Shown: positions 6,684-13,810 of the stretch, piece by piece | How the letters are laid out: the number at the start of each line of letters is the position of its first letter | Position numbering within the stretch: the first letter of the stretch is position 1 | NCBI GenBank assembly: GCA_964236535.1 | Contig: CAXSEF010000065.1 | Location: 1 to 18,656, forward strand | Direction of reading: 5' to 3' | DNA: 18,656 bases | Origin: CAXSEF01 sp964236535 | Lineage (GTDB): Bacteria; Pseudomonadota; Alphaproteobacteria; Acetobacterales; Acetobacteraceae | Notes under the pieces: model-generated | Seen by the model: the letters and a program-made list of their open reading frames with translations, nothing else | The model's database searches: none | Told to the model about the DNA's origin: nothing | Translations under genes and position numbers: made by a program

Positions 6684-6825
6684 CCCCCGTTGAGTCACGT
6701 CAAAGCCCCCGTTTAGTCACATTCGAGGTCGTAACCCTTTGTTTGTGAACGAGGATTCACGTCCTGAAGTTAGAATCTAAGAGAACTTAAACTGTAGGCG
6801 GTGGATAACCTCGGTCTGTGGATAA
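6684..6825. other. Second origin-like locus without a rep gene
   Basis: Two 15-bp direct repeats, CCCCCGTTGAGTCAC (6684-6698) and CCCCCGTTTAGTCAC (6706-6720), lie 22 bp apart like iterons. AGAGAACTTAA (6780-6790) and a perfect DnaA box TGTGGATAA (6817-6825) follow. The gap from last iteron to GAACTTAA is about 63 bp and from GAACTTAA to the DnaA box about 35 bp, nearly the same as in the functional origin (64 and 36 bp). The iteron sequence is different, so it belonged to another replicon. The rest of 6462-7053 holds no gene: 6462-6614 shows nothing clear and 6826-6995 is non-coding. Confidence 0.68.
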
Positions 6826-6995
6826 CTGTCACGGTGCTCGGAGCCGTCAAGGACGGTCGCCACGGCTCCCGCCGCTTCAGGGTGCCTACGGCATTCTTGA
6901 CCGCCCCTGGGCGCCGTTGCCCCCGAAGGGCGTCGGGACGGGAAGCGTCCCGAGCCATCGATCGGCCTCCGGCAGGTCGAACAGGAAGCGGCTGA

Positions 6996-7021
6996 CAAGG
7001 TAAGGAAAATGCATTACCTTG
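6996..7021. promoter_or_regulatory. Palindromic operator candidate before prlF
   Basis: CAAGGTAA (6996-7003) and TTACCTTG (7014-7021) form a perfect 8-bp inverted repeat with a 10-bp spacer, 33 bp before the antitoxin start. Antitoxins of the AbrB/PrlF type bind such palindromes to repress their own operon. No clear -35/-10 pair could be fixed. Confidence 0.6.
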
Positions 7022-7053
7022 CTGGCATTGTTGGCGCTGTTCAGGAGTAAGTC

Positions 7054-7386
7054 ATGCCGATTGTCGAGGAGGTCTGCACTATCACGGCCAAGGGGCAGAC
7101 AACAGTGCCCAAGGCTGTCCGACAGGCGCTTGGGGTGGGGTATGGCGGTCGCATCGCCTTCCGCGTGGAGGGGCATAGCGTGACCGTTCATGCCTTGCTG
7201 GAAAACGAGGCCTCTGACCCAGCTCTAGCGCCCTTCCTGGCCTTGCTGGAAGCCGACATGGCCAACCGGCCAGCAAAGGCCGTGCTGCCGCTCACGCCCG
7301 CCTTAGCGGCCCGTATGGAGGTGCTGACAGGCGGACTAGGGGAGGTGGACCCTGACGCGCCAATCGAGGGCGAAGTGGCGCTGTAG
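7054..7386 (+). CDS. prlF: PrlF-type antitoxin (SpoVT-AbrB fold)
   Basis: A 110-residue protein starting with a swapped-hairpin AbrB domain: CTITAKGQTTVPKAVRQALGVGYGGRI at residues 8-34. The longer acidic C-terminal half (DPALAPFLALLEADMANRPAK onward, including DPDAPIEGEVAL) matches the length and layout of PrlF, the antitoxin of YhaV, rather than the shorter MazE. It neutralises the toxin and normally represses the operon together with it. AGGAG at 7043-7047 precedes the ATG by a good distance. Three bases separate its stop from the toxin's GTG, so the pair is co-translated. A perfect palindrome lies upstream at 6996-7021. No defect is visible. Confidence 0.9.
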   Translation: MPIVEEVCTITAKGQTTVPKAVRQALGVGYGGRIAFRVEGHSVTVHALLENEASDPALAPFLALLEADMANRPAKAVLPLTPALAARMEVLTGGLGEVDPDAPIEGEVAL

Positions 7387-7389
7387 CCG

Positions 7390-7887
7390 GTGTTGGAACG
7401 CCACGGCTGGGCGCTCCATGCCCATCCACTTTTTCTGGACCAGGTAGAGCGCTTGCTGGCGGCTGTGGAGCGGGCCAAGCGATCGGACCCGGAAAAATGG
7501 CAGGGCAAGGCCAACACGAAGCTGCTGGCCGCCTTGCAAGCGCTGGTCCTGGACCGCATCCCACGCGATCCACTGGCGCCGGAGTTCCGGCAAGGTAACA
7601 CGCTGGGCCGGGAGCACCGGCATTGGTTCCGGGCCAAGTTCGCCGGCAACCGCTTCCGCCTGTTCTTCCGCGCCGACTCGCAGGCCAAAGTGATCGTGTA
7701 TGCCTGGGTCAACGACCGCGACACGCTACGCAAGGCCGGAGCAGGCAGCGATCCATATGCCGTGTTCGGGCGTATGCTGGCCAACGGCAACCCGCCCGAC
7801 GACTGGCTGGCATTGCTGGCAGCAGCGGCCAAGCCTGACGCGCACCAACGGTTCAGTGCCGCCGCCGACGATGCTGGGGGCACCTAA
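7390..7887 (+). CDS. yhaV: YhaV-type ribonuclease toxin
   Basis: A 165-residue toxin, close to the roughly 154 residues of the E. coli YhaV. Typical stretches are GWALHAHPLFLDQVERLLAA at the N-terminus, KLLAALQALVLDRIPRDP, and FRQGNTLGREHRHWFRAKF, NRFRLFFRADSQAKVIVYAWVND and YAVFGRMLANGNPPDDW. YhaV is a RelE-superfamily endoribonuclease that cleaves mRNA, partly in a translation-dependent way. Here it would be an addiction toxin for the plasmid. The start is GTG at 7390, directly behind prlF, with a TTG as the next codon. It runs convergently into the SDR gene with 61 bp between them. Confidence 0.9.
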   Translation: MLERHGWALHAHPLFLDQVERLLAAVERAKRSDPEKWQGKANTKLLAALQALVLDRIPRDPLAPEFRQGNTLGREHRHWFRAKFAGNRFRLFFRADSQAKVIVYAWVNDRDTLRKAGAGSDPYAVFGRMLANGNPPDDWLALLAAAAKPDAHQRFSAAADDAGGT

Positions 7888-7948
7888 GTTTGGTCGTTTA
7901 GGTCCCCCTCAAGCCTAGTCAGCGAAGACACCCCGTTGCCTTTGGCAT

Positions 7949-8872
7949 TCAGAAATGCTCATCCGTCATCGTCTCGCTCTTTCGCCACAAGGCCTTAGCG
8001 CGCTCGGAGTCCAGCGCGTAGCTGCGCACCCCAGTGCCGCTAGTCGGGTCATCGTTCACGTCGGCGACGTGACAATCCTCGCAATATTGACCACCGACCT
8101 CATCGGCGGATGCCACGAACCCGGCCCATACAGACGTCGCTGCGCCTTGCGCGACTGTTTTCCAGCGAAATGCCGAAGCGGCAGCCGGTTGCGCCTCGAT
8201 CATCTTGCGGGTGGTATCGGTCAGCACGGCGCCAGGATGAACGGCCGTTGCCCGCACGCTTTTGGACGTGTGCCTACGGTCGAACTCGACGGCAAACAGG
8301 ATCGTGGCGGTTTTAGACCGGCGATAAGCAATGAGCGGGTCATAGGCCGTGCGGGCGAAATTGGGATCGTCCAAGTTCACGTCGGCCCCGCGGTGACCGG
8401 CCGAGGACACCATTATCAAGCATCCACCCGGCTTGAGCAAATCCGCGATCCGATTGACCAGCACGAAATGCCCAAGATGATTGGTGCCGAAATGCGTTTC
8501 GAAACTGTCCACGGTCATGCCTTGCGGCACCGCCATTACGCCCGCGTTGGCGATAATGGCGTCGAAGCGCTCGCCGGCGCTGAGCAGGGCGTCGGCACAG
8601 GCGCGAACGCTTGCCAGGGACGCCAGGTCGAGCGCAATCAACTCGATCTCGCTTCCGCGGGCCGCATCCACGCGGATCTGCTCGATGGCCGCTTTTCCTT
8701 TCGCAAGGTCGCGCGCGGTTCCTACCACTATCGCGCTGTGAGCAGCCAGAACGCGGGCGGTCTCCAGTCCGACTCCGGCCGACACGCCGGTCACCAGCAC
8801 ACGCCGGCCGCGTAGATCGATTTCGTCGAGAACGTCGTCGGCCGTCGTCGCCGCTCCGAACATTGCGGTCAT
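7949..8872 (-). CDS. Short-chain dehydrogenase/reductase (classical SDR)
   Basis: A 307-residue cytoplasmic NAD(P)-dependent oxidoreductase. The cofactor loop TGVSAGVG is at residues 28-35, NAG at 109-111, NHLGHF at 131-136, serine in VSSAGH at 156-157 and the catalytic pair Y183-x3-K187 in AYRRSK. All classical residues are present. The length and the NHLGHF motif match the retinol-dehydrogenase/WW-domain-oxidoreductase-like SDRs that act on a wide range of carbonyl or hydroxyl compounds; the substrate cannot be told. GGGAAG lies 8-13 bases before the ATG at 8872, and the ATG at 8863 is an alternative. It is the only metabolic gene in the window, wedged between a toxin operon and transfer genes. 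I see no regulator with it, so it may be cargo carried over from a chromosomal locus. Confidence 0.92.
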   Translation of the reverse strand: MTAMFGAATTADDVLDEIDLRGRRVLVTGVSAGVGLETARVLAAHSAIVVGTARDLAKGKAAIEQIRVDAARGSEIELIALDLASLASVRACADALLSAGERFDAIIANAGVMAVPQGMTVDSFETHFGTNHLGHFVLVNRIADLLKPGGCLIMVSSAGHRGADVNLDDPNFARTAYDPLIAYRRSKTATILFAVEFDRRHTSKSVRATAVHPGAVLTDTTRKMIEAQPAAASAFRWKTVAQGAATSVWAGFVASADEVGGQYCEDCHVADVNDDPTSGTGVRSYALDSERAKALWRKSETMTDEHF

Positions 8873-8905
8873 TGGCTACTCTTCCCGTAACGGCTGACCG
8901 ATCTG

Positions 8906-9283
8906 CTACGCGAAAAGATCGCCAAGTTCGAGTGTGATGACGTAATCCAGTCTGCCACGCGCGCGGGCCTGAACGTGCGTCCAGATTGCTGGCAGCCTCA
9001 CGCGGGACGCCCACTTGTGAAGCGGCTGACCTCCTCCCGAGTGGCTTGGTAGGCGCCACAAGATGCGCGTGGTCTCCAGGTTGGCTTGCTCGATCGCTTG
9101 CCATCCACGTCATCGGTCACGTCGAAGACCAGCAGCCAATTGGCAGCATCGTGTTCGAGTGGTGCGGTAGTCTGCTTGTTGTAGTTCGTCTTGGCGCTGA
9201 CGCACGCGCGCCCAGAGCCGGTCTTGATCAGCTTCGTAAGCATCCGCGACCTGGTTGACCGACCGCGGAGAGTTCCGCGTCAT
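8906..9283 (-). pseudogene. Small gene after traD with one in-frame TGA
   Basis: The ATG at 9283 overlaps the traD stop (ATGA), suggesting it is the third gene of the traC-traD operon. Translation gives 57 residues, beginning MTRNSPRSVNQVADAYEADQ and then DRLWARVRQRQDELQQADYR, up to a TGA at 9110-9112. The same frame continues without another stop for 67 codons (EQANLETTRILWRL, then QARARGRLDYVITLELGDLF) to a TAG at 8906-8908. Either half alone is short, and the exact frame continuity suggests one gene of about 125 codons interrupted by a nonsense mutation. High GC content makes open frames cheap, so this is uncertain. I recognise no family. The SDR gene starts 33 bp further on. Confidence 0.4.
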
Positions 9284-9690
9284 CCTTCATCACCGGCCAG
9301 CCTCCATTCCCGGTTGCCGTCTTCCTTTGTACCCATCACTGCGGCCGCGGCATCCTTATCGACATCAAAGGCCCGCAGTCCCCGCCGTCGCCAGCGTGTC
9401 AGCAGATCGCAGGCGTTCTCTCCTTTGCGTTCATCCTGTTCCTCCTGCCCGCCGTCCTGTAACCGTCCCGCAACTTCGAGGAGTGCGCCGAGCAGGGTAG
9501 CGCGGTCATCGTCCACCAGTTCGACCAGCCCGGCTTTCTGCACGAGGCCGCCGAGTTCAATCAGGTGTCTGGTGCGTGCGCGCCGGTCCTGCACCCACTG
9601 GCGCTTGTCGTCCCGGGCGCGGTCGAGGTCGAGTCTATTGCGCAGCACGGTCAGCCGCTGGAGCTGCGTTATTGTTGTCTGCAACTCCAT
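9280..9690 (-). CDS. traD: Conjugal transfer protein TraD (Ti-type)
   Basis: A 136-residue protein of the small TraD family of Ti- and related plasmids (not the F-plasmid coupling ATPase of the same name). The diagnostic stretch is RRARTRHLIELGGLVQKAGL followed by DDDRATLLGALLEVAGRLQDG, preceded by a basic, coiled-coil-prone N-terminus (LQTTITQLQRLTVLRNRLDL). In its family it is encoded next to oriT with traC and is thought to help relaxosome assembly or coupling. I take the ATG at 9690 because the family pattern begins right after it; this makes it overlap the end of traC by 56 bp, a coupled arrangement. The C-terminus beyond residue 95 or so (CDLLTRWRRRGLRAFDVDKD) is longer than many relatives. 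It ends in ATGA with the next small reading frame. Confidence 0.85.
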   Translation of the reverse strand: MELQTTITQLQRLTVLRNRLDLDRARDDKRQWVQDRRARTRHLIELGGLVQKAGLVELVDDDRATLLGALLEVAGRLQDGGQEEQDERKGENACDLLTRWRRRGLRAFDVDKDAAAAVMGTKEDGNREWRLAGDEG

Positions 9691-9967
9691 CAGCAGGGTT
9701 GCCGGCGTTTGCTTTGGTCCCGCGCTTGCCGCTTGCCTGAAAGAACGCCTGCCCGCGTTCGGTCCACCTCGCGACGGCTTCGGGTGTCTTCTTGGATTGC
9801 TCCAACGCGGCAAGCAGGGCGCCGGCGAGCGCCTCAAAGGGCAGGGCATCGGCACCGGTGACCTGGACCAGCTCACCGAGCTGGACGGTCTTCTGTGTCT
9901 TGACCTTTTTGGCACGCTCCATGAGGGCTTGGAGTTCGGCATCGTAGTCACGCGGCTTGCGGGCCAT
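9635..9967 (-). CDS. traC: Conjugal transfer protein TraC (Ti-type)
   Basis: A 110-residue protein with the family opening MARKPRDYDAELQALMERAK and the stretch VQLGELVQVTGADALPFEALAGALLAALEQ. In Ti-like transfer regions traC is the first gene leftward from oriT, next to traD, with the relaxase gene traA rightward. That is exactly the layout here, with 195 bp between traC and traA. It is presumed to be a DNA-binding accessory of the relaxosome. The ATG at 9967 fixes the N-terminus well because family similarity begins at residue 2. The last 25 residues (rich in Asn, Ala, Asp) overlap traD and look like low-complexity tail. No defects are seen. Confidence 0.87.
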   Translation of the reverse strand: MARKPRDYDAELQALMERAKKVKTQKTVQLGELVQVTGADALPFEALAGALLAALEQSKKTPEAVARWTERGQAFFQASGKRGTKANAGNPADGVADNNNAAPAADRAAQ

Positions 9968-10028
9968 GGCATACTTCCCAATTAACGAGGCAGCCTAACA
10001 GCGCCGATCGCTTGGGTTCAACTGGCGT

Positions 10029-10132
10029 TCCACAGGTTAACCGCATCATTTGTGGACCGAAGCGCAGCGAAGGTCAGCAGCTAAATGCGCGCTTAAACAT
10101 TGCGTTGCAATGTGCGCTGGCCTGCGGCAGGC
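10029..10132. other. oriT: Probable oriT region between traC and traA
   Basis: The 195-bp divergent gap holds three inverted repeats: TCCACA/TGTGGA (10029-10034, 10051-10056), ACATTGC/GCAATGT with a 3-nt loop (10097-10103, 10107-10113), and GCCTGC/GCAGGC with a 1-nt loop (10120-10125, 10127-10132). MOBQ origins of transfer lie in this spot and usually pair a nic site with a hairpin. I could not identify a nic sequence matching RSF1010 or Ti oriT. The region should also contain divergent promoters, which I could not resolve. Confidence 0.55.
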
Positions 10133-10162
10133 TTGTAGGAGATAGCACGAGTTACTACCCGT

Positions 10163-13126
10163 ATGGCCATCTACCACTTTTCGGCCAAAGTCATCCAACG
10201 CTCCGCCGGGCGCAGCGCCGTTGCCGCTGCTGCCTACCGTTCGGCGTCTGAGCTTGCAGACGAGCGCGTTGGCCGGTCACACGACTACACCGCCAAGGAA
10301 GGCGTGGTGCATTCGGAGATCATGCTGCCCGCGGGTGCGCCGGAACGGTGGCAGGCGGTGGATAACCCGCCAGAGGCGGGGCGTTCGGCGCGTGAGCGCT
10401 TGTGGAACGAGGTTGAAGCGATCGAGCGCCGCAAGGATGCCGTGCTGGCGCGCGAGGTGGAGTTTGCCTTGCCGCGCGAGCTGTCCCAGGTCGAGGGTAT
10501 TGCATTGGCGCAGGAGTTCGTGCGCCGGCAGTTCATCTCGCGCGGGATGGTGGCTGACTTGAACGTGCATTGGTCCAAGGAGCCGGATGGCGAGGTGAAG
10601 CCGCACGCACACGTCATGCTGTCGATGCGGGAGATCGACGGCGACGGGTTCGGCAAGAAGCAGCGCGCTTGGAACGACGTGGGCTTACTGCGGGAGTGGC
10701 GCGAGGGTTGGGCCGAGCTGGCGAACGCGCGGCTGGCGGAGCTGGGACATGACATCCGCATTGATCATCGCAGCTTGCGTGACCAGGGCATCGAGCTGGA
10801 GCCGCAGCACAAGATTGGTCCGGCGGGGGCGCGGCGCGAGGACCGCGGCGAGGATGCGGAGCGAGCGGCGGAGCACCGGGCCATTGCGCGGCGGAACGGG
10901 GAAGCGCTGTCTGCTGATCCCTCGATCGCGCTAGACGCGCTGACGCAGCAGCACTCGACGTTCACCCGGCGCGACATGGCGCGATTCGTGGATCGGCACA
11001 CGGACGGGGCGGAGCAGTTCGCGTCCGTGCTGGCGAAGGTGGAGGCGGCGCCGGAGCTGGTGCGGCTGGGGGAGGACGAGCGGGGACGCGAGCGGTTCAC
11101 CACGCGGGCAATGCTGGAGACGGAACGGCGCATGGAGGCTGCGTCTAGTGAGCTGGCTGGGCATGACGGGCACCGCATGTTGCAGGCGGCTGGATGGCGC
11201 GCGGTGAAGGCCACCGAGCGGGGCGGGCTGGTGCTGGAGGAGGAGCAGCGTGCGGCGTTCCGGAACGTCACGTCGGGGCCGGACCTGTCGCTCGTTGTGG
11301 GCTACGCGGGTAGCGGCAAGAGCACGATGCTTGGGGTAGCGCGGGCCGCGTGGGAGGCGGAGGGCTATACCGTCCGGGGGCTGGCGCTGTCCGGCATCGC
11401 GGCTGAAGGCTTGGAGAAGGGCGCGGAGATCGCGTCGCGCACCATTGCCAGCCTCGAGTACGCTTGGAAGGAAGGGCGCGACCAGCTCACCAGCCAGGAC
11501 GTGCTTGTGGTGGACGAGGCTGGGATGATCGGCTCACGGCAGATGGAGCGGGTGCTGTCCGCAGCGCACGCGGCCGGGGCCAAGGTGGTGTTGATCGGCG
11601 ACCCGGAGCAGTTGCAGGCGATCGAGGCCGGGGCGGCATTCCGAGCCTTGACAGAGCGGCATGGCGCGGCGGAGATCACCACCATACGCCGGCAGCACGA
11701 GGCGTGGCAGCGGGACGCCACGCGCGAGCTGGCCACGGGGCGCACAGAGGCGGCGCTGGAGCGGTATGCAGCGGCCGGCATGGTGCAGGCGGCCGACACG
11801 CGCGAGGCGGCGCGTGCGGGGCTGGTGGCGATCTGGGACGCGGCGCGGCGGCAGAGTCCACACGTCAGCCAGGTGATCCTGGCCTACACGCGCGCCGACG
11901 TGCGGGATCTGAACGAGAAGGCGCGGGCGGAGCTGCGAGCGGCGGGCGAGCTGCGGAGCGCCGACCAGGTAGTGCAGACCGAGCGGGGCGCGCGCGCCTT
12001 TGCTGCGGGCGACCGGATCATGTTCCAGAAGAACGAGCGCGGGCTTGGCGGCGATGGCCGCGGCCGCGGCGGTGTGGCGGTGAAGAACGGCACCTTGGGC
12101 ACGGTGCTGGAGGTGGCGAGCGGCGGCGAGCGGCTGACGGTGCGGCTGGATGGGCAGGAGAAAGGGAAGGCTGGCCAGGCGGTGACGTTCACCACGCGCG
12201 ATTACGCGCACCTGGATCACGGCTATGCGGCGACGGTTCACAAGGCGCAGGGCGTCACGGTTGATCGGGCGCATGTGCTCGCCACGCCGCACATGGACCG
12301 GCACGCGGCCTATGTCGGGCTGACGCGGCATCGGGACGGGGTGGCGCTGCACTACGCCCGCGAGGACTTTGCCAGCCCGGCGGCGCTGGCGCGGGTGCTG
12401 GGCCGGGAGCGGGCGAAGGACACCACGCTCGATTACGACCGGGACGGTGACGACCTGGTGCGGCGCTACGCCGAGCGGCGCGGGCTGGCGCCGGACAGCC
12501 AGATCGTGGTCCGGCCGCCGCTGGCGCCGGAACCGAAGAAGGCGGCTCCGCCGTGGCGGAGCCGGTTCGATGGGTTCACGCCGGATGCTGGCCTAGCCGA
12601 GTGCCCAGCACCTGCGGCCGAGCCGGCGAAGACCGTGCTGGCGCCAGCCCCCGGGCTGGCGGAGACGGTGGCGACGGGGCGGGCCGGGTTCCGGGAGCGG
12701 TTCGAGGCGCACCGGCGGCAGCAGGCCCAGGCACGGGACGAGGCAGCAGCGCGCGAGCTGGTGGGGCAGTGGGACCGGGTGCTGACCGCCTACAACGCGG
12801 CACTGCCAAAGCTGGGGGCTGACCCGGCGCTGGGCGGCACGCGCGAGCAGTTGGCGCAGTTCGGCCGCGGGGTGCGCGAGCAGCCCGGGGCGGCGCGGGT
12901 GCTGCGCGAGCAGGGGAAGGCGTTCGGAATGGCGGAGCGGCCCAACCTGGCGCGGATCGTGGCCGACCGGGAGCCGGAGCGGGTGGTGGCCGGGATCATG
13001 GCGAAGGCCGAAGACGGGATGCGGATGCAGATCAAGGCAGCCGCAGAGCTGGAAGCGGTGCGGCGGCAGGAAGAGCGCGCTCGGCAGGCGCCGCGGCTGA
13101 GCCGCGGCCCGTCGATGGGCATGTAA
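10163..13126 (+). CDS. traA: Ti-type conjugative relaxase-helicase TraA (MOBQ)
   Basis: A 987-residue fusion. The N-terminal MobA/MobL relaxase starts MAIYHFSAKVIQRSAGRSAV with the likely nicking tyrosine Y25 in AAAAYRSA, and metal-binding histidines H136, H148 and H150 (NVHW and KPHAHVMLS). A RecD2/TraI-like helicase follows: Walker A GYAGSGKST at 380-388, Walker B VVDEAG at 449-454, GDPEQLQA, and the late motifs ATVHKAQG and YVGLTRHRDGV. The C-terminal part is Ala/Arg/Glu-rich. It nicks oriT, attaches to the 5' end and unwinds the strand for transfer. The start is fixed by family similarity; AGGAG at 10137-10141 is too distant to serve it. GGAGG then leads into the next gene 11 bp on. All motifs look intact, so the plasmid should be mobilizable even with traG broken. 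Confidence 0.95.
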   Translation: MAIYHFSAKVIQRSAGRSAVAAAAYRSASELADERVGRSHDYTAKEGVVHSEIMLPAGAPERWQAVDNPPEAGRSARERLWNEVEAIERRKDAVLAREVEFALPRELSQVEGIALAQEFVRRQFISRGMVADLNVHWSKEPDGEVKPHAHVMLSMREIDGDGFGKKQRAWNDVGLLREWREGWAELANARLAELGHDIRIDHRSLRDQGIELEPQHKIGPAGARREDRGEDAERAAEHRAIARRNGEALSADPSIALDALTQQHSTFTRRDMARFVDRHTDGAEQFASVLAKVEAAPELVRLGEDERGRERFTTRAMLETERRMEAASSELAGHDGHRMLQAAGWRAVKATERGGLVLEEEQRAAFRNVTSGPDLSLVVGYAGSGKSTMLGVARAAWEAEGYTVRGLALSGIAAEGLEKGAEIASRTIASLEYAWKEGRDQLTSQDVLVVDEAGMIGSRQMERVLSAAHAAGAKVVLIGDPEQLQAIEAGAAFRALTERHGAAEITTIRRQHEAWQRDATRELATGRTEAALERYAAAGMVQAADTREAARAGLVAIWDAARRQSPHVSQVILAYTRADVRDLNEKARAELRAAGELRSADQVVQTERGARAFAAGDRIMFQKNERGLGGDGRGRGGVAVKNGTLGTVLEVASGGERLTVRLDGQEKGKAGQAVTFTTRDYAHLDHGYAATVHKAQGVTVDRAHVLATPHMDRHAAYVGLTRHRDGVALHYAREDFASPAALARVLGRERAKDTTLDYDRDGDDLVRRYAERRGLAPDSQIVVRPPLAPEPKKAAPPWRSRFDGFTPDAGLAECPAPAAEPAKTVLAPAPGLAETVATGRAGFRERFEAHRRQQAQARDEAAARELVGQWDRVLTAYNAALPKLGADPALGGTREQLAQFGRGVREQPGAARVLREQGKAFGMAERPNLARIVADREPERVVAGIMAKAEDGMRMQIKAAAELEAVRRQEERARQAPRLSRGPSMGM

Positions 13127-13137
13127 AGGCGGAGGGG

Positions 13138-13764
13138 ATGAGCGAGACCGAGGACCGGCTGTATGGGCTGATGGAGATTGCCGAGCGGCAGCAGGCGGCG
13201 GTGCAAGCCACGCTAGACGGCTTGGCGGTGGAGCGCACGGCGATGGGGCGGGAACGCGAGGCGCTGGCCAAGACGGCGAGGGACTTGGCGTTAGGCACGC
13301 GAGTGGCAGCAGAAGCGGGAGTGCAGGCGAGCCTGGCCGGGGCAGCCACGGAGGGCGTGGCGGCTGTGCAGGCAGCGACGCGGCCCTTGCTGGGCCGACT
13401 GGCTGATATGACGGAGCGGGCCGGGCAGGCGGAGTCGGCGCTGCGGCGGGTGGTGCTATGGGCGAGCTGGCGGCTGCTGGGATGGGTGATGGCCGGGGTT
13501 GCCGGCCTGCTGCTGCTGGGCTGGCTAGCGAGCACCCTGGTGCTGTGGTGGGACAACGGGGCGATCACCGAGGCACGGATGCAGAAAGCGCAATTGCAGG
13601 CTGAGGTGGCGGAGATGCAGGCTAACCATGATGGCTGGGTCAAGGCGGGGATGCTGGGCAAGCTAGAACGGTGCGGGCCGAAAGCGCGGCTGTGTATCCG
13701 GGTGGACGAGGGTGCAGGACCGTTCGGAGAACGGTCGGACTACCGCGTCATCCAGGGATACTAG
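13138..13764 (+). CDS. Membrane-anchored coiled-coil mobilization partner of TraA
   Basis: A 208-residue protein. Residues about 1-105 form a long charged helix with regular Ala/Glu/Arg repeats, probably coiled coil (ERQQAAVQATLDGLAVERTA and onward). One strong membrane segment follows at about 119-141 (GWVMAGVAGLLLLGWLASTLVLWW). Then a second short helix and a C-terminal domain with two cysteines (ERCGPKARLCIRVDEG). The layout recalls MobB/MbeB-like accessory proteins, which anchor relaxases at the membrane and help them engage a foreign coupling protein, but I do not recognise the family with certainty. It starts 11 bp behind traA with its own GGAGG (13131-13135), so it is in the same operon. 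With traG truncated, such a partner may matter for mobilization by other plasmids. Confidence 0.7.
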   Translation: MSETEDRLYGLMEIAERQQAAVQATLDGLAVERTAMGREREALAKTARDLALGTRVAAEAGVQASLAGAATEGVAAVQAATRPLLGRLADMTERAGQAESALRRVVLWASWRLLGWVMAGVAGLLLLGWLASTLVLWWDNGAITEARMQKAQLQAEVAEMQANHDGWVKAGMLGKLERCGPKARLCIRVDEGAGPFGERSDYRVIQGY

Positions 13765-13810
13765 GATTGCGCCGCTTCGCGAACTTCAAGCTGCCCGATA
13801 AGCCTTCTGC

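Noticed and set aside
8340..9113. A 257-codon minus-strand frame overlapping the SDR gene
   Set aside because: It covers the SDR gene in another frame on the same strand and its product is Arg/Ser-rich without any motif; the SDR frame has all catalytic residues.
11464..12264. Long alternative frames inside traA (for example 266 codons, plus strand)
   Set aside because: Produced by high GC in traA; compositions are Gly/Ala/Arg-rich and no motif is present.
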